From: Aristolochia californica
Taxonomy: Eukaryota; Streptophyta; Magnoliopsida; Piperales; Aristolochiaceae
Assembly: GCA_029961685.1 (NCBI GenBank)
Contig: JARWKL010000015.1
Coordinates: forward strand, 25,699,220 to 25,763,219
Direction of reading: 5' to 3'
Length of the DNA stretch: 64,000 nt
Shown: positions 12,901 to 23,339 of the stretch, one piece after another
Numbering within the stretch: position 1 is the stretch's first letter
How the letters are laid out: every line of letters begins with the position of its first letter
Notes under the pieces: generated by a model
What the model was told of the DNA's origin: nothing
Databases searched by the model: none
What the model saw: the letters and a program-made list of their open reading frames with translations, nothing else
Program-made: the position numbers and the translations under genes

Positions 12901-15900
12901 AGCTAAGTCATCAACATGACTATTTGCTGATCGAGATACATGAGACCAAGAATTAACACAGTTCAAACTAAGGTCTTGAACTCTTGAAATTTAACTCTTT
13001 TGGTTAAGGAACAATTTAACTCTTGATCAATTATTTCAGTAGGGTCTTCAACTTGAAAGTATCTAATTTAAGCTCTGCGGGGAGGCTGAGGAGTCTTTTA
13101 ATTCTATCTTTTTGTTCATTACTCATTTAGTTTTAGTATTTGGGATTGAGTCCTTAAAAATATTGAATTAAGATGTTATCTTCCTAATTTTTTTCAAGTG
13201 CTTGGGGTTAATTCTTTACATTGTTTAGAAACAAGGCGTGGAAGATTTGATGATCCTTTACAAAAAAAATAACTGAATTAGGCTTTTGGCTCAAATGGCC
13301 AAGTATGAGGTTTTAGGTTCAAGTCTCACTGAGAGGAGGGTGTGTAGTTAGGGGTGGGCATCGGGTCGAGTTTTACATGGAACCCGATCCAACCCAGTTT
13401 CAGGTGTCTAATTTCACCCCGCATGTCGGATACGGGGCGGGGAAAAAAATCCGTCGAGTTTTGAGTTAGAGATTGGCTTTTTCTAAACCTGACCTGAGCC
13501 TGACTCGACCCCAATCCAAGCTCGACCCAAATCCCACCTACTGACGAGACAAATATAAAACGGGGTTAAGACAGGTTAGGTTTGCGAGAACAGGGCGGGG
13601 ACGGGTCAGGTTTATGTCGGGTTAATGGGAATGGGGTGGGGATGGCGTTATAAGGACGGTAATCGGGTTGGCGTCAGGTTTGGTGATTCGGGTTTTTTTT
13701 TGGGGTTTGGGTTTCAAGGTCGGGGATCGGGTTCGGGTTTTGGTTAACTCGACCCTGACCTGACCCATGCCCACCCCTATGTGTAGTGTGAATTTGCAGT
13801 TAACATTCAAAAAGTTAAAATAATTGAGGGCATAGTGGGATAGCAGAACAAGTGTTCAGTTAGATTCCTTTTTAGGCAGGCAAAATGGTGGAAGTTCGCC
13901 ATTTCCTTAGAGATACTAGGGGTAATTGGAAGATGGTGGTAGCTTTTCTTATTCTAGGTGTGCAAGTGTATGCATGGACTCTGCTTCACAGATGGTTAAA
14001 ATTACAATTTGATGGAAACTTAAGAGAGAATCCAAGACCATTGGGTGGAGATAGTGCTATCTGTCAATTTATGGGCAGGATTCTCCTTGTATTTTCTGCA
14101 TCTATATGGATTCCATTCAGATGAAGATGTGTGTTCTCTTGCATGGTTTTCATTCATTCAGGGGTTTGTCCTTTGAACCACTTGTAGTTGGGGGGGCTTC
14201 AGTAGTGCTGGTTAGTTGGGGTTCTAAGCATTCTTCACCTCCTTGGGCACTCATACCGTAATTTGATAAGATTGTTGACATTACTTTATAATTTGTGATT
14301 AGTTGGGTGAGCCCTTGTAAGGAAGCTAATTAGATTGTTGACTATTTAGCGAAAGAAACAATTTCCCAATAGCAACTTGTTGTAGTGGATTGTTGTACAC
14401 TTTATGTACATGTGGTTGTTATTTGGTATTTCTTGATTGCAATTGGGGCTCTTTGTATTCTTATTTTTTTATTTATTGCCTTTTCCAAAAGGAAAGTTTG
14501 GGGGTGGGGAGGACTGCATAAAATCAATTTGCTTGCAATTTAGATGATGACATTAGTCGCTCCATTCGAGGGATTATTGTGAAAGGTATCCATAATATTT
14601 GTTAGAAATTATAAATGTAGTTAGGTTATTTGGCATGTGCTGTGGTCCCTTTTCTTCCTTGTTGCGTGTATTTGTGTTGGTTAGATTTTTTGTGGAGCTT
14701 CATGGCCTTATTCTATTTTATCAGTTTTATTTTGTATGTTCAGGAGAGGGTCATTTTGGATATTTCTGGAATTATGACTTAAACTCTTAATAAAAGAAGA
14801 TAGAGAGCTCAATGGCTCTCCAACAGACTGCTGGTCCTCTTGGCAGTTCCTTTCTCTCTCACGTTCTCTTCTTCTCCTTTTTCTCACTCTTTTCTTTATC
14901 CAAACCGTATAATATTCTTTTTGAGAAGAGTAAGCTTCCCGAACTCGGTCATTTTCCAAGCCCTATTAGTGGAGAGAAATGGACATTGGCTTTTTTTACC
15001 CCTCACGTGCTCACCCTTGTTGCTTGGGTATTATCCTTGGGAGGATTGTTAAAGCTCAATTTGGATGGTAGCTCTAAGGGGCAATTCTGGCCTAGTTGGA
15101 GTTGGAGTGATTAGGGGCTCGTTGGGAGGTATCCATTTTGTCTATTGTGCACCCTATGAGCATTGCTATGCCATGGATGTGGAGTTGAGGGCATTCCTCG
15201 TGGTATTCAAGTGTATGTGTTGTATGACTTAATGATCCCCTCTTAGTGGAGGGGGGGTACTATTGTCATCAGTAGTTGGATTATAGGGACAAATCTTCAG
15301 ATGTGTTTTGAAAATAATTAAAAAGACTATTAGGAGCCTTATTGTTGATTGGTGCACACTCCTAGAAGTGTCAAGAGCGTTGTGGATATTTTGGCAAGAA
15401 GTGGTATGACCCTTCTACAACTTGTTAAAGTAAATGTTTTTTATCCTGATTGTATTTGCTTTCGTTCTCTTCAATGAAATTCTCATTTGTTGAATTTAGG
15501 ACCCCTTTATTGAAATCTCGAGCAAGGTGAGAGAGGGATAAAGAAAAAGAAAGAGAGAGAGAGCTCTCGGGTAAAAAGGAGAAAAGAGAGAAAAAAAGAA
15601 AAAGAGTTTAGGCTAGAGAGAAGTCTTCACGAGAGAGAAGTGGAAAACTACTTCACTTTCTTATTATTAATTCGAGTACAAGCACATTTATTTATAGTAG
15701 AGGAAAGTAGTAGAGTCCAAGTACAATTAAACTACCATTCTCCTAATTACATCCAAACTATAACTCTTAAAGATACGTCTATCATAAGAAAATAACTCAA
15801 CATAATTAGAAGATTAACATAACTCAAATTAAAACTCTTCTACGAGGACGTGATCATATGATAAAGATGCCAGCTCGTGGTTATCAGTGTGAGTCCCACT

Positions 15901-18331
15901 TGATCTTCCAACTCATGTGATAAGGATACCAGCTCGTGGTTATCTTTGTGGGTCCCACTTGATCTTCAAATCTTCCAACTCATTCCAGCTCGTGTTTCAC
16001 ATCTTCCAACTCATGCTAGCTCGTGTGATGACTTATCATGTCATTTCATGTTCTCATGGTGGGTCCCACCAGCTCGTGCAACCATGGTGGGTCCCACATT
16101 GTACCATCATCATTTTCCCAAAAAAAAAAAGAAAAAAAAAAAAGAGAGTTCAAACTAGCATAATCAGTTGTATCCAATTACAGATTTTCTACCACCTTTG
16201 ATCAAGGATGGGTGTGTCACCAATAGGCATCAAATATCAGCAGGTACTATCGTATATCGGTTGATACGTATCATTTATTGGCTAATATGTATGATATATC
16301 AACCGATATGTATCACATATCATCCAATATGTATCGCATTATCAGCTCATACTTATTATCATCATATATCAGCCAATACATATCATATATCGTGCGATCT
16401 GTATCGCATAACATCCAATATGTATCGCATTATCAGCTGATACTTATTACATATCGGCCGATATGTATTGCATATCAGCCGATATATATTGGATTTCACC
16501 CTGGCAGATGTGGGATGTATTGGCTGATACACCATGGTATGTATTGGATTTCAGGGCATCTGATATGTCTACCCTGTCTTTGTCGCCTTTCTAAAATGGA
16601 GAATGTTTTTGGTAAGACTGCCAAGGGAACTTGAAGATCTATTGAATAAGATTCTTTTATTTCTTTTCTTTCCAAAATCACCAAGCTACTGCAGCCATAG
16701 GCGCCTCTAAAAAGTTCCTTTCAATTTAGACAAAAGCCAAGTGTGGCATTGGATGGGAGATGAGAGTTGGGAAGCAGAGAATTGATCCTAATTTAGGGAA
16801 GACAGGCCCCAGGCAGAGAAGCTAATGAGGAGCTATGCAGGAAATTTTGATTTTTAGTCTCATCCTCCATGTTGATACTTGAAATACACACTGTTCGCGA
16901 CTGAGAACTTTGTCCATGGTTACACACCTAATGAAGTGAAGCATCCTAGGAGATCAAGGAGCTTGTAGGATAAAGCACCGAAGGAGCTTTGAAAGCTTTT
17001 AACATTTCCTCGGAGAGGGGAGCAAAAAGAAGTAACGAAGTTCAGACAAGGGTTTTAAGGCCTGTAGTATTTATTGTTTCCTTTCTTCAGGATGGTTTGT
17101 GGGTACAGAACATATACCTCAGTCATTTCACTATCAGAAATTGCTTTTTCTGAAATTGAGGTTTCCAGGAAGAAACTTGACAATGGTAAGCGGGTCCAAT
17201 ATGAGACTGGCAAAATCCCTTTATTCAGGGCACCTCTTCTCTTATCACCCAGGCCTCTGACAGATCTCTCCACCTGGCTGCTTTTTTTGCATTTTTACTA
17301 GATTGAGGACTGCTGGGTCATGATGTTGGGTCTACTAGCATTATTGCTGACTCATTACTGGGAACTGGTTTCTTGCGTCAAGGTCTTCCTGTGGGGAGTA
17401 CCTCTGCTATAGACTAGTGATATTCTATATGTACTATTTACTTGCTGTCTTGATAAAAAAAAAAAAAAACATCTCTGTACTTTTTGTGCATTTTGTATTT
17501 TTGAGAACTTTTATTGGGAATATGTACATAATCAACATGGCCCTGTTGTCAGTTTGAAGATGGCAGGACATGCTCATTCTCATTGTGTTCCCTTGAAAAA
17601 TAAAGAATTCCTTCCTGAAATTGCTCATGAAAACTGTTTCTGCTGGACATGATCATCTTGGGCAGAACGTGCAATTTGGCTTTCTTTCACAAAAACTTCT
17701 GCTACCCTCTTATCTGTATATTGGTGTTAACTCCCCTCTTTCTGTTATATAAGGCTGAACATTTGATTATTATTGGAGTTATAACCAAGTACTTTCACAC
17801 ATCCCACTTAATGCACGCACATACCTCATGCTTACATTTTCTGACTAAAATACCAACTTCCGTGACTTCTAACAACTAACTTTTGTAACAAAGCGATGTC
17901 ATATGAGTCAGATAATCAAGTTACTTCCATGCCCTTATCTGAGTTATATTGTAGGTTGATGCAGCAATCGTTCGTATTATGAAGACCAGGAAAGTACTAA
18001 GCCACACTTTATTGATAACTGAACTTTTCCAGCAGGTAATGTACATGGCCATTTATCACTACAAGGCTTTCCTTTAAATCCCCTTTTTTGGATGAGCTCG
18101 ACTATTGTTTAAACTTTTGTGGTCTTTTCAATTCGAGCTAATGTTTGTAATTTCTTGTTTTTTTTTTTTTTTTTTTTTTTTGGAGAATATTGTCTGATGG
18201 CATATGGTTGCTGACAGCTCAAATTTCCAATAAAGCCAGCGGATCTGAAAAAAAGGATTGAAAGCCTTATTGACAGGGAGTATTTGGAGCGAGACAAGAA
18301 CAACCCACAGATATACAATTACCTTGCTTAG
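3923..18331 (+). CDS. CUL4: CULLIN 4, CRL4 E3 ubiquitin-ligase scaffold (5' exons outside window)
   Basis: Fourteen exons fit: 3923-4103, 4296-4418, 4531-4818, 5738-5863, 6076-6177, 6500-6553, 6800-6906, 7081-7141, 7242-7373, 7483-7620, 7735-7815, 7907-7987, 17955-18035 and 18218-18331 (TAG). Joined, they encode about 555 residues with no stop or frameshift, beginning at [19 protein letters not shown]. Plant CUL4 is about 790 residues, so roughly the N-terminal 235 are missing to the left, including the DDB1-binding end. The visible part holds the later cullin repeats and the whole cullin homology domain that binds RBX1. The C-terminal winged helix includes VRIMKTRK; the lysine at 17982-17984 is the NEDD8 site, and the protein ends NYLA. 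CUL4 joins DDB1-DCAF substrate receptors to RBX1 in the nucleus (family knowledge). Codon phase is continuous across every junction; one intron has a GC donor and one is about 10 kb long. Confidence 0.96.
5460..5585 (+). repeat. tRNA-derived SINE remnant in a CUL4 intron
   Basis: An A-box-like sequence (CATTTGGTTCAATGGTCTC) and a B-box-like sequence (GTCTTGGGTTCAGTTTTC) are followed by a TG microsatellite (5540-5563) and a short ATTAAAAAAAAA end. The order matches plant tRNA-derived SINEs. It does not fold as a tRNA: there is no acceptor-stem pairing and no anticodon arm. Confidence 0.6.
5864..6075 (+). other. GC-AG intron of CUL4
   Basis: The exon ends ATACAG and the intron starts GCAAGC; the acceptor is CTCAG before GGCAAAGATG. 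The protein continues as LFRFIQ then GKDVFEAF, the conserved cullin order, so the junction is fixed by the protein as well as by the splice sites. No GT donor gives this join. Confidence 0.88.
8381..8665 (+). mobile_element. TRIM element, 3' LTR truncated
   Basis: The 5' LTR, about 8381-8501, starts TGTTGAGTGGGAATAATCCC. It is followed by TGGTATCAGAG (8503-8513) as primer-binding site, a noncoding internal stretch of about 100 bp and a purine tract (GTAAGGGAGAAT). A second LTR start shares AGTGAGAATAACTC...ATTAATAAGCGTTAAGAAG with the first and is cut off after about 50 bp. There is no coding capacity, as in other TRIMs. Confidence 0.75.
8666..9083. other. degenerate repeat-like DNA inside the CUL4 intron
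   Basis: The stretch is rich in CCAACCCGG, GGTCGG and TTGAACC words like those near the ends of noncoding plant DNA transposons, but I found no boundary or target duplication. No coding was seen. Confidence 0.3.
9310..9395. repeat. short tandem repeat, GCAGATTGGAGCAAATCATATT unit
   Basis: Two to three copies of a unit of about 34 bp built from GCAGATTGG(A/T)GCA and AATCATATT lie head to tail in the subterminal part of the hAT-like element. Confidence 0.7.
9417..11910 (-). mobile_element. Ty1/copia fragment (gag to integrase start, plus 5' LTR)
   Basis: Reading right to left there is a degenerate LTR (about 11590-11910), a damaged primer-binding site (TATCAGAGC within 11579-11590), gag remnants (about 10540-10960), zinc-knuckle DNA (about 10260-10330, frameshifted at an A-run) and a GAG-pre-integrase domain at 9417-9731 with WHLCLGHPS and [11 protein letters not shown]. 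Coding stops just after [10 protein letters not shown], so the integrase core, RT, RNase H and 3' LTR are deleted. Confidence 0.82.
12189..13274. other. CUL4 intron sequence without recognisable features
   Basis: No coding similarity, LTR or inverted-repeat ends were recognised. Base composition is AT-rich like the rest of the intron. Confidence 0.5.
13275..13835 (+). repeat. tRNA-derived SINE split by an hAT MITE
   Basis: The left part (13275-13348) has an A-box-like TTTGGCTCAAATGGCC and a B-box-like TTTTAGGTTCAAGTCTC. The right part (13788-13835) has the tail GTGAATTTGCAGTTAACATTCAAAAA. Removing 13349-13787 joins them cleanly, and the tail resembles that of the SINE at 5460-5585. Confidence 0.65.
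13349..13779. mobile_element. hAT-type MITE, 431 bp, with perfect 8-bp target duplication
   Basis: The ends are TAGGGGTGGGCAT and ATGCCCACCCCTA, perfectly inverted over 13 bp. Both flanks carry TGTGTAGT (13341-13348 and 13780-13787), an exact 8-bp duplication typical of hAT transposition. The interior is GGGTCGG/GGGTTCGG-rich and noncoding, so the element depends on a transposase elsewhere. A related end pair is at 45373-46359. Confidence 0.9.
13870..14500 (+). pseudogene. LINE 3' remnant: RNase H domain
   Basis: Plus-strand translation gives [19 protein letters not shown] followed by a damaged centre and [10 protein letters not shown]...IVDYLAKE, the start and end of the RNase H domain at the 3' end of plant L1-type LINEs (the usual forms are LKLNFDGS and HVPREANxxADxLAK). 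Stops interrupt it. It lies in the same orientation as CUL4. Confidence 0.7.
14815..15440 (+). pseudogene. second LINE RNase H remnant
   Basis: [14 protein letters not shown] near 15040 is the RNase H entry motif (family form LKLNFDGSSxGNP). Downstream, out of frame, are traces matching the end of the domain up to about 15410, then a 3' noncoding stretch. It is more decayed than the copy at 13870-14500 and differs from it in sequence, so it is a separate insertion. Confidence 0.6.
15488..16110 (-). repeat. copia LTR fragment with internal sub-repeats
   Basis: It starts TGTTGAATTTAGGACCCC, the same end as the LTR at 25107-27105. The part at 15840-16100 carries two direct copies of about 60 bp containing CCAGCTCGTGGTTATC and GTCCCACTTGATCTTC, plus shorter repeats of CCAGCTCGTG. 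The other LTR end (TTCTAACA in this family) is missing and an A-rich stretch follows. Confidence 0.65.
16230..16565. repeat. degenerate minisatellite rich in ATATCGGCCGATATGTAT words
   Basis: Units of about 20 bp alternate TATCAGCCGATA-type and ATGTATCGCAT-type words for more than 300 bp. Many units are near-palindromic. No transposon ends were seen. Confidence 0.75.
16566..17954. other. remaining CUL4 intron, no recognised element
   Basis: No coding similarity was recognised. It holds an A-run at about 17455-17470. The last 300 bp have normal plant intron composition and end in the TTGTAG acceptor. Confidence 0.5.
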
Positions 18332-18740
18332 GTTAACAAAGAATATACATTCATGAACCTGACATCGTTCTGTAAATGATAGAGGAGAGGCCTTCCCACA
18401 AGTGATGTGCAATGCATTGAAGGCTGGTGTTCTTTTCTGCCACCATGTACAGCGACTTGATTGTAGTTATTTGGCAACTCCTAGTGTACTAGCCCCTTTT
18501 CTTCAGGTTGTGATACGTCCAACGCTAGCTACTGGTGGTTCTTGAGAAACAGCATCGAATGTTGTAAGCTTTATGGGAGGGTTTGTAGAAGTCTGGAATT
18601 TTAAAATCCCTGGACTTGGGGGTCAGGTTTATGAAAGTCAGGGATCAGCGGAGGTAAATATTACTTGGATTTTTTAAAAATTCCAAACTGACATTTTATG
18701 TACATAAAACTGCCCATGAATAGAAATATGGTCAGTTTTC
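18332..18740 (+). other. probable CUL4 3' untranslated region
   Basis: It follows the TAG directly and contains no intact transposon. AT-rich words that could act in polyadenylation occur near 18680-18725. The exact end cannot be fixed from sequence. Confidence 0.45.
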
Positions 18741-20184
18741 AAGAGGTTTGAGTTGCAATATCCGGGGGTTGTGTTCTCTTGAGCTCTTCCTAGCCTGTTC
18801 CGTGATCTCTCCAATTCTATCTCTCATTGCGTTGAAGGAAACGAGCAGAGGTGATAGGAATTCGGAGTCTTCAGCAAAATCTCGACTAGGGTGAGGGTGT
18901 AGGCTCCTCTCTGGTTGGCAATAGAGACTTTCGTTGGGGCAATGCTCCCTCCCTCGTTGGCTTCACAAGTTATAAAATTAAAACTAACTTTAAGTTATAA
19001 ATAGTGTTTTTTAAGTTATAAGTTATAAATTTTAATAGTGTTTAAGTTATAAATAGGGACTATAGAAAGAAAATTTTAATAGTGTTTAAATTATAAATAG
19101 GGGACTTCTTTTCTCTATTGGAGAGCATGTCATGTTCTCACCTTATGGTGCTTGGGTGGGAGAAGAATAAGAGGCTATTTGGTGGCCCATTCTCCTCCTT
19201 AAGCACCATTCAACATCTTTACCTCTTACATCTAAATTTGTAAAGCATAATTATCTTCTTCTCATGCAAAACAGAATTCTCTAGCAAAATCCATGGAATG
19301 TTAAAAAGTGAGACAAGTGGGTTCTTGTAGAGTAAGAGGTTGGGTTCTATGTAATTTTAGTGCAGCAGCTCAACTTTGCAAGGGGAAGAGGAGTGATTAG
19401 TGATGAGAGCACAGAACATCCTGCCTTTTTTAATTCTTTTCCAATACGTGGGGTTGCAAATAACATGGATGAAACTTGGGGGCTCTGCTATGAAGTTTTT
19501 ATGTTGCTGTACCTTGTTGTTTTAAACAGGTTTTTATCAGGAGAGCCTTTGAAGCTCATTATGGACTGCTTCTACAGCAAGTGCTCCAACCCATGCTAAT
19601 AAAGGATTGCAGCAGTCCTCTTGGAGGGTAAAAAGATCGGATGGCAGACATTGTCCAGCTTTTCTTGGCAACATCTTTTTCGTCTTCTTTTCTCAAATAA
19701 ACTGTTTGTGGAATAGGCCCAGGAACAGCCGAAGAAGCTACATTAAAAACCTGTTGAGGAGCCAGATTTTGCAGCCATAAACGATGAGAGAGATGCTTGC
19801 GTTTTCTTTGTCCACCCTTTTTAAGTCTATTTTATATCTTCGTATATGCAGTTGAAATGGTGGTCCAATTTGGTTTTCAGCCAGATGATGCACATAATCT
19901 TACAACTCTCCGTTGGTGTAGCCACCAATATGTTGGGATAAAAAAAATAAAATAAACACTTCCTAATACATGAGCTTACATAAATCCCATATTTAGTGCG
20001 TAGAAGAGGCCCAGGAAAATGATCGCCAACTTTGGCATTCTCAGGACTTCCACCAATCTGATAGTGATTGAACTCCTATCAACCTATAATTTCCTGTCTT
20101 TCAGCACTTCGCAACTGTTAGGTCGATGCCTAAACCTTCGTTTGGACACCAATTTCCTTGTTGTAGCCTCAGGTGGCCTCAGTT
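18741..20184. other. convergent intergenic region
   Basis: This lies between the ends of CUL4 and the At1g65710-like gene. At 18968-19104 the word TTTAAGTTATAAATAG recurs four or more times in imperfect form; a similar word is at 49025. No gene was recognised. The last few hundred bases probably hold the 3' UTR of the minus-strand gene. Confidence 0.5.
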
Positions 20185-22423
20185 TTAGTGCACAATTGCT
20201 TTTGATAGTGATGTCCAACGGTCAATGGAATCAAATGAACGGGACTCCCTTGATGCAAAGGTTCCTGTATCATCTTCATCATCAAGAAACAGGAAGCTGT
20301 TGCTCCCTGCTGATTCTTGTTGGTCAACAGCATCGCTTCTGAAATCCCTTGCGGTCACATATCTGTGGAGGCTCGGTACCGTAAGGTCGTTACCAGTCAC
20401 AGCCACCTCGGACTCCAAATAAGGTCGGGTCTTCTTTCCCAACAACTTCCCCTCTCCAAGTCGGCTAATGATGGTATTGTCTAAATGATTATTAGCTCCA
20501 TCTGCTTCACTGAAGATCTTTCCACCATTATAAGAGAGGGCGGAAGATCGATTGGAATTTGCAGAAGAATTGAGGTCAGCTACTGCCTCTAGGATGGAGC
20601 ACGCCTTGGAAACACAAGCGGGCAGTGTAAAAGCAGCAGTTTCATCCTGGCAATTATGCTCGATCAGCAATGAAGCATACGAGGAATTGACGACCAAGTC
20701 TAGGTCTCTCGACCTTCTAGAAGACCTGCTTCTCGTTAGCTTCTGGAAATTTATGGTTTCCGGCGAAACATCATGGGCCTTCTCTATTTGCCCTCTTTTA
20801 GCATCTGCAGTTTCTTGCTTAATCTCCGGTTGTAGTTCCTGCGCTACTGCTCTGGAACTGATGAGTTGCTCGCGAATACCTTTTTTTCTGAGAGGGCCAT
20901 TTTTCCTATGTTGCTTCTGCATTTGAGGGGCTCTTTCAGTTGATGTCTGCTATACAGAACACACGGAACAAACCTTCAGCTTGTTATGGTAGAAAAGAAA
21001 AAGTATTTAGCAGTTGATCAAGTAAACGTATGCAGTGGACGTTAACATACTGTTCTCTGTTCTTCAAGAAGATAAGGCACCCAAATCAGAGTCCAAAAGT
21101 TCAATTTATTAGTCGGAAGAGTAACAACAGGATTGAATTACCCACGGAGCCAACAATGTGAACTAGATGTAATGAAGTCTGAAAAATGCAGAGATGCTCA
21201 AGCCCCTCTTCCGTGAGAGCACTGGGAATCGTTGAGTAGATGTAATAAACAGGAAACAAAATCTGGAATACGAAGAGATAAACCAATTCGTTGCAAGAAG
21301 GGAAGGTCGAGCTCACCTTATCAGAGACTTGTAGGTGGGGGATCGCCATATCCAACCCCTCTTCCGCTTTTTTTATGTTAGCCGGTGGCATCTTGTTGGT
21401 GTCGGATCTGTGGCACAGGTCGGTGGCAGGCTGTTGCAGCTTGATATTCAGAGCACTGTCATCAATTTCATGCATAGGGTTTCTTCTGAAAGGAGAATAC
21501 TCGGCTTTCCTTGAGGAGTTGCGGCTGAGGGATGCTTGAGGAGCGCTGTTCTCGTTTGCAGCAGCAGATATGCTGGCAGTTGTTGCAGGGGACCGGGATC
21601 GAGGAGATGCGTTGCTCCTGGTACCACCAACGATTATCTCGCCACTTCTCTTGAGATAAGACGAAGAGGCAGTTGGTGTAGTGGTTGAGATCCCCTTCTT
21701 CACGGCAGCTGTCGCTGGGATTGATACTATCTTTGTCGGCCTCTTGTTGTTCTCGGCGGGAGTTTCTGATCTCCTGCCTGGGGAGCGACTTGCCCGACGT
21801 CGGCCAGAGCTTCTGCCTCCTTCCTCTCCGTAACTGGAGCTCCGGTTTAGTTGTGAAGGCCCAAGACCATTTCTTTCCATGCTAGGGGTTCTCCGGCGAG
21901 GAAGCCTAGCAGCTGTGTGCGGCTTGTCTTCTCCAGTTTTGTTGAACTGTTTGCAGTCATCATCAAAGTCGTAGCTTCTTTTGGAACCCGAGTACCTGTT
22001 GCTGCGGAGGTTCTGGTTTTCACCACTGGAGCTCCCTTTACCAGAAGAGCTGCGGCTGAGCCTCCCGCACTGGATAAGGATCGCATCCAGCTCTTCTTTC
22101 GTGCAGCTAGATGTTCTCACTGGGACTCCACTGCCACTTCCGTTGGAGAAATCATCAATAGCTTTCAACCCCTTATGACTACTACTGGAATGCTCCATTA
22201 TTTCATCTTCATTTATGTTAGGAGTTTCTGAGAGGGAAGCCTCTTTTTTCTTCTCAAATTCCTCCCGGTGTTGTTGTTCTTCTTGGAGTATGATTTTCTT
22301 GTCAAGCCCAGAATCAGAAGAAGGCCTCGATCCGATCGGAACATTAGGATCCAGGGAAGGAGAAGCAGCAATGGTACTGCCGCTTTTCTTCTCCCACCCT
22401 TTCTTGCTCAGACAACCACCCAT
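20185..22423 (-). CDS. At1g65710-like protein of unknown function, two exons
   Basis: Exon 1 is 22423-21317 (ATG at 22421-22423; donor AAG/GTGAGC) and exon 2 is 20949-20185 (acceptor TATAG/CAG; stop TAA). The product is about 623 residues. It starts MGGCLSKK, a good N-myristoylation signal (Gly2) with Cys4 for palmitoylation, so membrane attachment is likely (inference). Residues 103-127 hold a conserved block with SSCTKEELDAILIQCGRLS, which I recognise from the plant family annotated as uncharacterised At1g65710-like. After it come Arg/Ser-rich stretches (RRRASRSPGRRSE near 210-220) and low-complexity Ser/Pro regions, with no enzyme domain. The C-terminal exon carries KKTRPYLESEVAVT and a Ser-rich end. 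Most of the protein looks disordered. The function is unknown; splice sites and frame are intact. Confidence 0.9.
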
Positions 22424-22749
22424 AGATGCGTAGGAAAAAGAAGGAAAGAAAATGGTGGCAGCGGATGAGGCTTTATTTGCGAATTCAAACTTCTCTAGTA
22501 AGGTTCGTCTGCGACTGACGAATTCAAATTACCCCGAGAAGCGGGATGACCTACGAATCTCGTTTCTGATGCAGGTAAAAGAAATGTAGCCGTTGAAACA
22601 ACTTTTAGTGACCTGTCAGAGTCAGGTCCGACAGCTACCAATCTGTCCGCCTTTCATTTCTTTCAGCAGTTTAAATTCATTCCCTTCGGCCGCCATGGCC
22701 ACCGTTCCGAAATTTAGCATCGCATATGCATCGGAGTAAAATCCTAAAC

Positions 22750-22765
22750 ACCCCACGTGGCATAG
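22750..22765. promoter_or_regulatory. G-box (CACGTG) upstream of the At1g65710-like gene
   Basis: CCACGTGG lies at 22753-22760, about 330 bp upstream of the start codon. It is a perfect palindromic G-box core, a common bZIP/bHLH site. Function is inferred from motif and position only. Confidence 0.35.
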
Positions 22766-23339
22766 TTCAGCCCCAATCTCCGTGTTCAGGCAAACTTATT
22801 TAAATATTTTAAACGAGCATTTCAAGTCTGAAGGCTTTTAAAGGAATCCTTTACAGAAAGAGCTGCCACACGATCATAAAAATCAAACAGGAGGTTTTAT
22901 ACCAGGCCAGATGAAGCCCTACCTCTCGTCACGTTGATAAAAATCAAACACTACAACCCCCTTTTATCTGATATATGATTGAAACTAAAAACCCCTTTTA
23001 TCAAACAAAACAGAACGATAAGGGCTAAAAACATAAAAATTAACAGTAGGGTGAGACCCATTACCTCTGAAAAATGAGTAGGAAGAACTCCTAAAGTTGC
23101 ATAAGGCATTCGTCCGATCGAAGATAGATAATGGAATACAGAAGATAAAAAAATAAAAAATCAATGTTATGTCGGCGATGACCCCCCCCCTAGAAGATTA
23201 ACAATAAATTACATACCTCTGTTCCGTCACTTCCGTCGGCGAGGAAGAAGTTTAGAGGAAGAAGATCGTAGAGGAAGAAATAGGAGATTGAGAGTAAGAA
23301 ATCAAAGAGAGAGAATGAAAAATTTAAAGACAACATTTC
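22766..23339. other. intergenic, no gene recognised
   Basis: AT-rich DNA with short repeats of ATCAAAC...CCCCTTTTATC (22920-23005). No coding was seen. Confidence 0.4.

Larger units (their letters stand above)
7988..17954 (+). other. transposon-filled CUL4 intron of 9,967 bp
   Basis: The donor is CAG/GTTTGT after the exon ending QYQ, and the acceptor is TTGTAG before VDAAIVRIM. The other introns in this gene range from about 80 bp to 919 bp. The extra length is explained by the TRIM, hAT, copia, SINE, LINE and LTR pieces listed separately. No extra CUL4 coding was found inside. Confidence 0.93.

Noticed and set aside
15840..16110. CRISPR-like direct repeats
   Set aside because: The repeats are irregular sub-repeats inside a copia LTR in plant nuclear DNA; spacing is not uniform and the context is eukaryotic.
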